Shown: piece by piece, positions 1 to 5,352 of the stretch
Layout of the letters: every line of letters begins with the position of its first letter
Numbering within the stretch: the stretch's first letter is position 1
Source of the DNA: Comamonadaceae bacterium
Lineage (GTDB): Bacteria; Pseudomonadota; Gammaproteobacteria; Burkholderiales; Burkholderiaceae_C
NCBI GenBank assembly: GCA_947458415.1
Contig: CANGZG010000156.1
Location: forward strand, 1 to 5,352
DNA: 5,352 nt
Direction of reading: 5' to 3'
Made by a program: the position numbers and the translations under genes
Notes under the pieces: model-generated
The model's input: only the letters and a program-made list of their open reading frames with translations
What the model was told of the DNA's origin: nothing
Database searches by the model: none

Positions 1-241
1 CATGGCGCGCACCAGCGACCCGCATTCCGCTACCGCGCAGTTTTTCATCAATGTCAAAGACAACGACTTTCTCAACCACACTTCACCCACGCCTTCGGGT
101 TGGGGCTATGCGGTGTTTGGCAAAGTGGTTGACGGCACCGATGTGGTCGACGCCATCACCAAAGTATCAACGGGCAGACGTGGTTTTCATGACGATGTGC
201 CCAAAGACGAGGTGCTGATCACCAAAGCCGTGTTGGTCTGA
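1..241 (+). CDS. ppiB: Cyclophilin-type peptidyl-prolyl cis-trans isomerase, C-terminal part (5' end outside window)
   Basis: This enzyme catalyses cis-trans isomerisation of Xaa-Pro bonds to assist protein folding. The visible part is 79 codons, read from base 2 to the TGA at 239-241. It carries cyclophilin core signatures: MARTSDPHSATAQFFINV at the window start, then GWGYAVFGKVVDG and a closing DVPKDEVLI segment. In E. coli PpiB the equivalent MART stretch is internal, so the ATG at base 2 is not the true start; roughly half of a protein of about 165 residues is missing upstream. The catalytic arginine of the family would lie in that missing half. No signal peptide can be judged, so PpiB (cytoplasmic) rather than PpiA (periplasmic) is inferred from sequence resemblance and from the adjacent lpxH, also its neighbour in E. 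coli. lpxH follows after 21 bases in the same reading frame, so the two are probably co-transcribed. Confidence 0.93.
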   Translation, partial: MARTSDPHSATAQFFINVKDNDFLNHTSPTPSGWGYAVFGKVVDGTDVVDAITKVSTGRRGFHDDVPKDEVLITKAVLV

Positions 242-274
242 ACACCTTGTTGCTGGTCTGACGTGGACACCTTG
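234..274. repeat. Interrupted 16-bp direct repeat across the ppiB/lpxH junction
   Basis: Copy 1 is TGGTCTGA + ACACCTTG, uninterrupted at 234-249. Copy 2 is TGGTCTGA (254-261) and ACACCTTG (267-274), split by CGTGG at 262-266. All 16 repeat bases are identical, and the copies start 20 bp apart. Copy 1 contains the ppiB stop codon. The five inserted bases of copy 2 contain the GTG proposed as the lpxH start. This looks like a small local tandem duplication followed by a 5-bp insertion, or by a 5-bp loss from copy 1. Confidence 0.75.
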
Positions 275-1066
275 GCAGCGCCCTTGCCTGCTTCACTCAC
301 CACGTTGGATTTGCGTGATTGCCAGCGGATTGCATTTTTGTCTGATGTGCATTTGCGGGCAGACGAACCCGCCACGTTTCGCGCTTGGTCTGACCATTTA
401 AAGACCCTGAATGCGGATGCAGTGTTCATCTTGGGCGACCTGTTTGATGTTTGGTTGGGCGACGACATCTTGCAGCACCCGCCTGCCGTCTTTGAACGCG
501 ACTGCCTCGCCCGCCTCCATGCCTTGAGCCAAACCACACCGATTTACTGGCTGGTGGGCAACCGGGATTTTTTGTTCGGCGCAACCGCCTGCCAAGTGGC
601 TGGCATGACCGCTGTCAGCGACCCTTGCGTGGTGCAGGTGGACGGGCAGCACTGGTTACTCAGCCATGGAGACGCTCTGTGTTTGTCGGACACCGCTTAC
701 CAGTCCTACCGTCAAACGATTCGCTCAGCGCAAAGCTTGGTGCAATTGAACGCCAGCAGTTTGCAAGACCGCATGCAACTGGCCAAAGCACTGAAAGCAC
801 AAAGCTTGGCCAACAAGTCCATGATGGAAAACTGGGCTGACGTGGATGAAGCTGCATGTGTGCAATGGCTGCAAGCCACGGGCACATCGGTGTTGGTTCA
901 TGGGCACACACACATGCCCCATGAACACCTTTTGCCAAACGGACTGCGACGCATGGTGCTGAGCGACTGGGATGCGCTGGCCACACCCCCGCGTTTGCAA
1001 TCATTGCAATGGGAAAAAGGCAGTGGCTTTTCCAGACAAGCCCTGCCCGCCCCGGTCAACGCCTGA
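263..1066 (+). CDS. lpxH: UDP-2,3-diacylglucosamine diphosphatase LpxH
   Basis: LpxH is a calcineurin-like metallophosphoesterase. It hydrolyses UDP-2,3-diacylglucosamine to lipid X and UMP at the cytoplasmic side of the inner membrane, the fourth step of lipid A synthesis. The 267-residue product has every family motif: SDVHL (D28, H30), GDLFD (D59), GNRD (N100, R101), SHGD (H135) and HGHTH (H215, H217). These correspond to E. coli ligands D8, H10, D41, N79, H114, H195 and H197, with a steady offset of about 20. The protein is therefore longer at the N-terminus than the 240-residue E. coli enzyme. The start is uncertain. GTG 263 is the first usual start after the in-frame ppiB stop, but it has no Shine-Dalgarno sequence; TTG at 272, 305 or 311 would also keep the whole fold. 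There is no in-frame ATG before residue 115. The 3' end overlaps the convergent gene by 11 bp. Function is near certain from the motifs. Confidence 0.96.
   Translation: MDTLAAPLPASLTTLDLRDCQRIAFLSDVHLRADEPATFRAWSDHLKTLNADAVFILGDLFDVWLGDDILQHPPAVFERDCLARLHALSQTTPIYWLVGNRDFLFGATACQVAGMTAVSDPCVVQVDGQHWLLSHGDALCLSDTAYQSYRQTIRSAQSLVQLNASSLQDRMQLAKALKAQSLANKSMMENWADVDEAACVQWLQATGTSVLVHGHTHMPHEHLLPNGLRRMVLSDWDALATPPRLQSLQWEKGSGFSRQALPAPVNA
896..926 (+). other. Hairpin-forming inverted repeat inside lpxH
   Basis: GTTCATGGGCA (896-906) pairs with TGCCCCATGAAC (915-926). This gives an 11-bp stem with one bulged C and an 8-base CACACACA loop (907-914). It lies in the codons for the HGHTH metal-binding motif (residues 212-221). 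There is no T-run after it and it is far from the gene end, so it is not an intrinsic terminator. It may simply follow from the codons used for a His-rich motif. Confidence 0.55.
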
Positions 1067-3830
1067 GCAACACCCTGAGCACTTGTTGCAAGCGTTGTGC
1101 GGCTTCTGAAGAGTGTGCAGATTGCAAAACCGTTACAACGTCTTGTGCCCATGTTTGGGTCGGCGGCGCTTCGTGACGCTTGGTCAGCAAAACCAATTGA
1201 AGGTTGCGTCGCGCGGCTTGGTGATCAGCAGGCGTGCTCACTTCTGCGGCCATTTCCAATCGCAACAAAGCGGTGGCAGCATCGCCCTTGGGTGCAGATT
1301 GGAGGGCATTGACCCACTCTTGCCGTTGCGCTGCGGTAACCCGTGAACCCAATTCTTTGGCTGCGGGCAGTTGCGCGGCATCGCGCTTGTCCCATGCCGA
1401 CAACAGATGCACCAAGACTTCGCCATGGGCTTGCATCGCCAATTTTTTCAAGGCCATTTCAGCTTGCTCGATGGCGTGGCGCTGCGCGCGGTAAGCCGCG
1501 TCTCCCAAACGCGGGCCGCGCTCGGCAAACGGCTCACGCCCGCGTGGCGCATCACGTTCATGTCGTCTGCCTGGCGCGTCACGCTCGTTGCGACGGGCGC
1601 CGGGCTTGTCCCCAAAACGTCCCGCCACCACGGGTTCGGTTTTTTTCTGCCCTGGGCGATCGTCACCACGCACTGCTACGACTTTTTTGGCGGGTGCTGG
1701 GGGCTTGGCCTCGGCCTTGACCGGCTCTTGCGTGGCTGGCGCGGGGGCTTCCTCGTCCGAAGACGGCGGGTCGGAAGGCTCAACTGCCACGTCATCGGAC
1801 ACCGGTGCTTGTGTTGCGGTTTCTGACGAATCCTCGGCTGTGGGTGGAACGGTGTGTTGCGTGACCGGCGCAGCCTCTGCCTTGACCGGTTGAGCCATGA
1901 CCACCTGGTTCAACTGCTGCATGGCTTGTCGAATGACCGCCACATCGCCTTGCGCAATGGCAGCTTCCAACGCCTTGGAGGCATCCAACACCGCTTGGTC
2001 ATGTGCCGACAAGGCTTGTGCCTGTTGGCTGCGGTCTTGGGTTTTGCGCTGAAAGGCCTCGTCCAAGGGTTGACGGAATGCGTCCCACAGTTTTTGGGCC
2101 AATTTGCGGTCCAGTGCCACCGCTTGCGATTCGTGTTGCCAGCGCTGTTGCAACGCCTTGACCGCATCAATTTTGAGCACAGTGGCGCTGGCCAATTGCT
2201 TGGCCTCTTCAATCATGGCGCGGCGGTAGGCGATGCTGGCCGCTTGTGCCTGGTCCAAGGCTGCGTGGGCGCTGGACATGGCAGCTTTCCATTGCACTTG
2301 CATTTCGGCAAATGTTTTCTCGCTCAAATGTCCACTGTTGCGCCAGCGTTCAGAAAACTGATGCAATTCACGCGCTTGCTTTTTCCAATCGGTGTTACCC
2401 GCGTGGGCTTGGGTCCAAGCGGCCACCTCGGCCAACAACGCCAGTCGCTGCTCGCGGTGCGCTTGTGATTCGGCTTTGGCTTTTTCCAACCACGCTTGCA
2501 CGAATGGGTAAGCGCGGTTGCAAGCTTGATCAAAGCGTTTCCACAGCGCATGGTTGGGTTGCCCACCTTGGTCAGTTTGCTTCCAAGCCTCTCGCAGTTG
2601 GCGCAAGGTATCTTGCAATTTGCGTCCCGTGACCACGGGCACCCAAACGGTCTCGGCAGTTGGGGTTGCCTCGGGAGCGGGTGCAGCCATGTCGCCCTCA
2701 GTGCTGGCAGGTTCAGTGGTGTCAGGTTTCAGGGCTGGCGCGGGTTTGAGCAATGCCTCGGCTTTGGTGACCAACTCGGTGCGCAACTGGTCGGCGCGCC
2801 AGCGTTGCCAGCCTTCCAACTCGCTCGCCTTGGTCAACGCCAATTGCGCGCTGGCTTCGAGCTCGCTGGGCAACAAACGCACGTGGGTTTTGAGGGCTTG
2901 CTTCAGAGCGGCTGCCGCAGACGTGGTGGCTTTGCTGTGACCCAAAGCCAGTTCGGCATCCAAGGTGTGTATGAGTTGCTGCACAGCTTGCACAGCCTGT
3001 GCTTGCTGCGCTGGATCGACCGAGGGTTTGCTGGCCGCGACCGGGGCGGGTTTGGCCGCCTCGCCTCGCATCACACGCAATTGGTCTGCCCATGCAGGCA
3101 CACCAGGCAGGGGCAAACTGGCATCCGAGGCAGCGGCCTCGGTTTGCGTCAAGGCGGCATGGAATGCGTCCCACACCAAATGAATATGCTGTGCACCTTC
3201 GTTGAGGGTGGCAGGGTACTTGGGGTCAACGCTTTGCCAATGGCGATCTTGGCTGAGGGCTTGCCATTCGGTGTCAAAGCGCTGCAAGTCCGCTTGCAGT
3301 GTGGGCCTCAGCTCGATGGCTTCCGTCCATGGCTTGGTCGACAGGACTTCGATGCGCTGGGCCATCAACAAAGCGGACTCGCGCAGCACTTGGGCGCGGT
3401 GCGCCAAGTCTTCAATGTGTTTGACCATGTCCGCCAGCGCCAAGCGCAAACCAGACAAAGGTTCGCGCGACAAGGGCGCGCCCGCCTTGGCAGCGTCGCG
3501 CGCCCACGCCATGGCATCGGCCAAATTCAATTTGGGGTGGTTCAGCAAGGCATTGGCTTTGGTCGCCCATTCCTCTGCCAAAGCATCTTGGTTTTTAGAG
3601 CGACGCAGTTCTTCGATCTTTTCTTTGACTGGCTTGGCTGCCCCTTTGTCACGTGCACTCAGTTCTTTGAACACTTGTTGCAACACATCGACAGAAGGAT
3701 CGGTATCGAGCCATTGACGCACGCGGGTCAGTCTTTCGCCGGCGGTCGCAGCGGTGATGGCACCACCCGTCAAAGCATCTAAGGCGGACAAGTCGGCAGA
3801 ACTGTGGGAGGGGGTATTCACGGCAGTCAA
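1056..3830 (-). CDS. Large helical DUF349-repeat protein of unknown function
   Basis: The 924-residue product is almost entirely charged and Ala/Gln/Leu-rich helix, with no signal peptide or membrane segment, so it is predicted cytoplasmic. Three DUF349-like (PF03993) helical modules lie at about 405-460 (LREAWKQT...LWKRFDQACNRAY), 485-535 (FSERWRNSG...QWKAAMSSAH) and 555-600 (LQQRWQ...LWDAFRQPLDEAF). Weaker W-containing modules are at about 186-228 and 335-360. Pro/Ala-rich linkers occur near 255-275 and 362-392. Residues 642-771 form a disordered linker, acidic around 664-694 and then Arg/Gly-rich to 771. A helical C-terminal domain (772-924) contains LLRLEM...QAARRNLQL (855-879), which resembles a motif I recall from other DUF349 proteins. 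The start is uncertain: TTG 3830 or GTG 3821 (codon 4). An in-frame stop lies at 3864-3866, there is no in-frame ATG before about residue 107, and no strong Shine-Dalgarno sequence is seen. No biochemical role can be assigned. Confidence 0.9.
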   Translation of the reverse strand: MTAVNTPSHSSADLSALDALTGGAITAATAGERLTRVRQWLDTDPSVDVLQQVFKELSARDKGAAKPVKEKIEELRRSKNQDALAEEWATKANALLNHPKLNLADAMAWARDAAKAGAPLSREPLSGLRLALADMVKHIEDLAHRAQVLRESALLMAQRIEVLSTKPWTEAIELRPTLQADLQRFDTEWQALSQDRHWQSVDPKYPATLNEGAQHIHLVWDAFHAALTQTEAAASDASLPLPGVPAWADQLRVMRGEAAKPAPVAASKPSVDPAQQAQAVQAVQQLIHTLDAELALGHSKATTSAAAALKQALKTHVRLLPSELEASAQLALTKASELEGWQRWRADQLRTELVTKAEALLKPAPALKPDTTEPASTEGDMAAPAPEATPTAETVWVPVVTGRKLQDTLRQLREAWKQTDQGGQPNHALWKRFDQACNRAYPFVQAWLEKAKAESQAHREQRLALLAEVAAWTQAHAGNTDWKKQARELHQFSERWRNSGHLSEKTFAEMQVQWKAAMSSAHAALDQAQAASIAYRRAMIEEAKQLASATVLKIDAVKALQQRWQHESQAVALDRKLAQKLWDAFRQPLDEAFQRKTQDRSQQAQALSAHDQAVLDASKALEAAIAQGDVAVIRQAMQQLNQVVMAQPVKAEAAPVTQHTVPPTAEDSSETATQAPVSDDVAVEPSDPPSSDEEAPAPATQEPVKAEAKPPAPAKKVVAVRGDDRPGQKKTEPVVAGRFGDKPGARRNERDAPGRRHERDAPRGREPFAERGPRLGDAAYRAQRHAIEQAEMALKKLAMQAHGEVLVHLLSAWDKRDAAQLPAAKELGSRVTAAQRQEWVNALQSAPKGDAATALLRLEMAAEVSTPADHQAARRNLQLVLLTKRHEAPPTQTWAQDVVTVLQSAHSSEAAQRLQQVLRVLLRR
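1518..1907 (-). other. Low-complexity acidic-then-Arg/Gly-rich linker within the DUF349 protein
   Basis: These bases encode residues 642-771. The first part is Ala/Pro/Glu/Asp-rich (for example SDDVAVEPSDPPSSDEEAPA), followed by a Lys/Pro/Ala stretch. The last part is strongly basic, with two loose copies of an R-x-x-D-[RK]-P-G motif (721-727, 738-744) and a nine-residue tandem repeat, NERDAPGRR then HERDAPRGR (748-765). At DNA level the latter shows as 15-bp segments at 1545-1559 and 1572-1586, 27 bp apart and differing at two positions. Such a segment is likely disordered and could contact nucleic acid or acidic partners; that role is inference from composition only. Confidence 0.7.
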
Positions 3831-3905
3831 ATCGCTAGGTTGAACCCTGATGGGCTGAGCGCTCTATTGTGACAGGGCTTAAGGGCAAAGGTTTAAAATG
3901 CCTCG
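3831..3905. promoter_or_regulatory. Divergent intergenic region between the DUF349 gene and the lytic transglycosylase gene
   Basis: These 75 bases are the only non-coding gap longer than 22 bases in the window, so promoters for both flanking genes probably lie here. It contains a perfect 8-bp palindrome, GAGCGCTC (3857-3864), which could be an operator half-site or chance. For the leftward gene, the reverse strand at 3866-3871 reads CACAAT preceded by TGT. This is a weak extended -10-like element (TGn plus 4 of 6 consensus bases) that would start transcription roughly 30 bases before the TTG start codon. No convincing -35 accompanies it. No terminator hairpin or riboswitch-like structure is seen. 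Confidence 0.5.
3869..3899 (+). promoter_or_regulatory. Candidate sigma-70-type promoter for the lytic transglycosylase
   Basis: The -35 candidate is GTGACA (3869-3874, 5 of 6 matches to TTGACA). The -10 candidate is TAAAAT (3894-3899, 5 of 6 matches to TATAAT). The 19-base spacer is longer than the usual 17. A start about 7 bases after the -10 would fall on or next to the ATG at 3906, which would make the mRNA leaderless or nearly so. This fits the lack of a well-placed Shine-Dalgarno sequence before that ATG. Confidence 0.45.
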
Positions 3906-4727
3906 ATGCAACTGTTTGAATCCATCAAAGCATCGGTCAAAGTCATATTGGCTGACATTGGCCAGGGCTTTTTCTTGATCACCCACAGCGGACTGGCTTT
4001 GCTTGGTTTGGCGGTTTTTTGCTTTTTTCTGATTTTCAGCACACAAACCGATTTGCGCGACAACGTCGAAGTTCAATTGATCGACTGGTTGCAAAACCGC
4101 CATGGGTTGGACTTCGGTTTCAACGATGACGCAGACGCGGTGGACCGCGCCACCGCCACCGATCCGCGCGATTTGACCAAAGAACAAGCGGCGATTGCCT
4201 TTTGGCTAAGCCGCAAATACCGTGTCGCGCCTGAGCCCTTGAGTGCATTGGTGGTCGCGGCCTACGAAGTGGGCAAACAGAAAAAAATTGACCCCACGCT
4301 CATCTTGGCGGTCATGGCCATTGAATCCGGCTTCAACCCGTTTGCCCAAAGCACCATGGGCGCCCAGGGTCTGATGCAGGTTCGCACAGAAATTCACAGC
4401 GAAAAATACGACGACTTCGGCGGCGAGTTCGCGGCCTTTGACCCGGTGGCGAATTTACGAGTAGGCGTCATGGTCTTGCGTGAAGCGATCAACCGAAACG
4501 GCAGTGTCGAAGCCGGACTGCGCCAGTACGTCGGTGCGGGCAACAGCGGAGAAGACGGCGGCTATGTCGGCAAGGTATTGGCGGAGCAAGAGCGCTTGCA
4601 AGAGATCGCCAGCGGAAAAAATGTGTCCATCAACACCCCGAAATCATCTGCAGAAGACGGCCTGGTCGATTTGTGGGACAAAGCCAAAATCCAAACGCCT
4701 CTCAATGCATCCCCAGCCCAACCTTGA
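3906..4727 (+). CDS. Membrane-anchored lytic transglycosylase (SLT-like domain)
   Basis: Lytic transglycosylases cleave the MurNAc-GlcNAc bond of peptidoglycan, forming 1,6-anhydroMurNAc ends. The 273-residue product has a short cytoplasmic N-terminus with K8 and K12, and one membrane segment at about 22-44. C39 has no lipobox around it, so this looks like a signal anchor rather than a lipoprotein. A periplasmic spacer follows, then a goose-lysozyme-like SLT domain at about 112-235. ILAVMAIESGFNP (133-145) holds the predicted catalytic E140, followed by GAQGLMQV (152-159). The C-terminal part has FDPVANLRVGVMVL (178-191) and QYVGAGN (207-213) where classical Slt proteins have AYNAG. The tail from about 239 looks unstructured. 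ATG 3906 is the first possible start, since an in-frame TAA lies at 3894-3896; no well-spaced Shine-Dalgarno sequence precedes it. glyA follows after 20 bases, suggesting co-transcription. Its exact class among the lytic transglycosylases cannot be settled from the sequence. Confidence 0.9.
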   Translation: MQLFESIKASVKVILADIGQGFFLITHSGLALLGLAVFCFFLIFSTQTDLRDNVEVQLIDWLQNRHGLDFGFNDDADAVDRATATDPRDLTKEQAAIAFWLSRKYRVAPEPLSALVVAAYEVGKQKKIDPTLILAVMAIESGFNPFAQSTMGAQGLMQVRTEIHSEKYDDFGGEFAAFDPVANLRVGVMVLREAINRNGSVEAGLRQYVGAGNSGEDGGYVGKVLAEQERLQEIASGKNVSINTPKSSAEDGLVDLWDKAKIQTPLNASPAQP

Positions 4728-4738
4728 ACTTTTCTCAC

Positions 4739-4743
4739 GGAGA
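4739..4743 (+). promoter_or_regulatory. Ribosome binding site of glyA
   Basis: GGAGA lies four bases before the ATG at 4748. It is the clearest Shine-Dalgarno sequence in the window and fixes the glyA start. That start is also supported by the residue numbering of the product, which matches that of E. coli GlyA. Confidence 0.8.
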
Positions 4744-4747
4744 CAAC

Positions 4748-5352
4748 ATGTACCAACGCTCGCAACTGATGGCGCAAACTGACCCTGAACTGTGGGCGGC
4801 CATTCAGAACGAAAACCAGCGACAAGAACACCATATCGAATTGATCGCGAGCGAAAACTACGCCTCGCCCGCAGTCATGCAAGCGCAAGGCACCCAACTG
4901 ACCAACAAATACGCAGAGGGCTATCCCGGCAAACGCTATTACGGCGGTTGTGAAAATGTCGACGTTGCCGAGCAACTCGCGATCGACCGTGTCAAGCAAT
5001 TGTTCGGCGCAGACGCCGCCAATGTGCAACCGCATTGCGGTGCATCAGCCAACCAAGCGGTGTTCTTGGCATTCTTGAAACCCGGCGACACCATCATGGG
5101 CATGAGCTTGGCCGAGGGCGGCCATTTGACCCACGGCATGCCTTTGAATTTGTCGGGCAAATGGTTCAAGGTGGAAAGCTACGGTTTGAACGCCAAAGAA
5201 GAAATCGACTACGACGCCATGGAAGCCAAGGCCATGGCCACCCGCCCCAAGTTGATCATCGCAGGGGCATCGGCCTACAGCTTGCACATCGACTTTGCAC
5301 GCTTTGCCAAAGTGGCCAAAGCCATTGGCGCGGTGTTCTTGGTGGACATGGC
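4748..5352 (+). CDS. glyA: Serine hydroxymethyltransferase, N-terminal part (3' end outside window)
   Basis: GlyA is a cytoplasmic PLP enzyme that converts serine and tetrahydrofolate to glycine and 5,10-methylene-tetrahydrofolate, the main source of one-carbon units. The window holds 201 full codons plus two bases, about half of a protein of roughly 415 residues. It opens MYQRSQLMAQTDPELWAAI. Signature segments are IELIASENYAS (30-40, S35), NKYAEGYPGKRYYGG (53-67, with Y55, E57, Y65), GGHLTHG (124-130, with the PLP-stacking H126), SAYS (175-178, S175) and VDMA (199 onward, D200). Numbering coincides with E. coli GlyA, confirming the start. The PLP-binding lysine lies beyond the window. The phosphate-binding loop reads PHCGASAN (95-102), against PHSGSQAN in E. 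coli; I recall the former as usual in betaproteobacteria. The upstream gap of 20 bases holds a good ribosome binding site but no clear promoter, so expression may depend on the transglycosylase transcript or on a promoter inside that gene. Confidence 0.97.
   Translation, partial: MYQRSQLMAQTDPELWAAIQNENQRQEHHIELIASENYASPAVMQAQGTQLTNKYAEGYPGKRYYGGCENVDVAEQLAIDRVKQLFGADAANVQPHCGASANQAVFLAFLKPGDTIMGMSLAEGGHLTHGMPLNLSGKWFKVESYGLNAKEEIDYDAMEAKAMATRPKLIIAGASAYSLHIDFARFAKVAKAIGAVFLVDM

Noticed and set aside
2..4. ATG at base 2 as the start of a short 79-residue protein
   Set aside because: Comparison with the known cyclophilin fold shows that MART is internal. The frame has no stop before base 2, so the gene continues beyond the window edge.
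1062..1080. CCTGAGC repeated at 1062-1068 and 1074-1080 near the two convergent stops, considered as a terminator
   Set aside because: It is a direct, not inverted, repeat with no T-run, so it cannot form an intrinsic terminator hairpin.
1854..2468. 204-codon open frame on the + strand antisense to the DUF349 gene
   Set aside because: It shows no domain and lacks a supporting ribosome binding site. It mirrors the helical repeat coding of the real gene on the other strand.
3676..3685. Perfect 10-bp palindrome TGTTGCAACA considered as an operator
   Set aside because: It lies inside the DUF349 coding region about 150 bases past its start and encodes ordinary helix (LQQVF area). A palindrome of this size is expected by chance in a window this long.
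2496..3782. 428-codon open frame on the + strand antisense to the DUF349 gene
   Set aside because: Its translation has no recognisable domain and is rich in Gly, Gln, Phe and Arg, as expected from reading Ala/Gln/Leu-rich codons backwards. The opposite strand carries clear DUF349 modules through the same region. It is best explained as a shadow of biased codon use.
3898..3978. 26-codon upstream ORF starting at ATG 3898, six bases after AAAGG, overlapping the transglycosylase start out of frame
   Set aside because: The spacing to AAAGG is good, so a regulatory uORF was considered. However, the ATG overlaps the candidate -10 element and would not be on the mRNA if transcription starts near 3906. 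The predicted peptide has no recognisable feature.
4721..4747. Transglycosylase-glyA gap considered for a riboswitch or operator
   Set aside because: Twenty bases are too few for a riboswitch. No palindrome resembling a PurR or MetR site is visible; only the Shine-Dalgarno sequence is supported.

Overview
The window looks like an ordinary housekeeping stretch of a betaproteobacterial chromosome. It most resembles Burkholderiales, probably Comamonadaceae (Limnohabitans, Rhodoferax or Polaromonas-like). That placement rests on recalled resemblance of GlyA, the lytic transglycosylase and the large DUF349 protein to that family; no search was run. Genes are tightly packed, moderately GC-rich and coded in a uniform style. 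I see no mobile element, tRNA, rRNA, CRISPR array or phage gene.

Layout from left to right. Bases 1-241 (+) hold the C-terminal half of a cyclophilin-type peptidyl-prolyl isomerase (ppiB-like). After 21 bases comes lpxH (263-1066, +), the lipid A pathway UDP-2,3-diacylglucosamine hydrolase, with all its metal ligands in place. Its 3' end overlaps by 11 bp the 3' end of a convergent gene (1056-3830, -) for a 924-residue helical DUF349 protein of unknown function. A 75-bp divergent intergenic region (3831-3905) separates that gene from a membrane-anchored lytic transglycosylase (3906-4727, +). After 20 bases and a clear Shine-Dalgarno sequence comes glyA (4748 onward, +), serine hydroxymethyltransferase, cut off by the window end after 201 codons.

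How they fit together. lpxH and the transglycosylase both serve the cell envelope (lipid A synthesis and peptidoglycan cleavage). ppiB (protein folding) and glyA (one-carbon metabolism) are general housekeeping genes. ppiB-lpxH and transglycosylase-glyA look like two short co-directional units, with the DUF349 gene as a separate leftward unit between them.

No new system is evident. The points most worth checking are the uncharacterised DUF349 protein, a 16-bp duplication at the ppiB/lpxH junction whose second copy is split by the five bases that carry the lpxH start codon, a possible leaderless promoter for the transglycosylase, the 11-bp tail-to-tail gene overlap, and a hairpin inside the metal-binding motif of lpxH.
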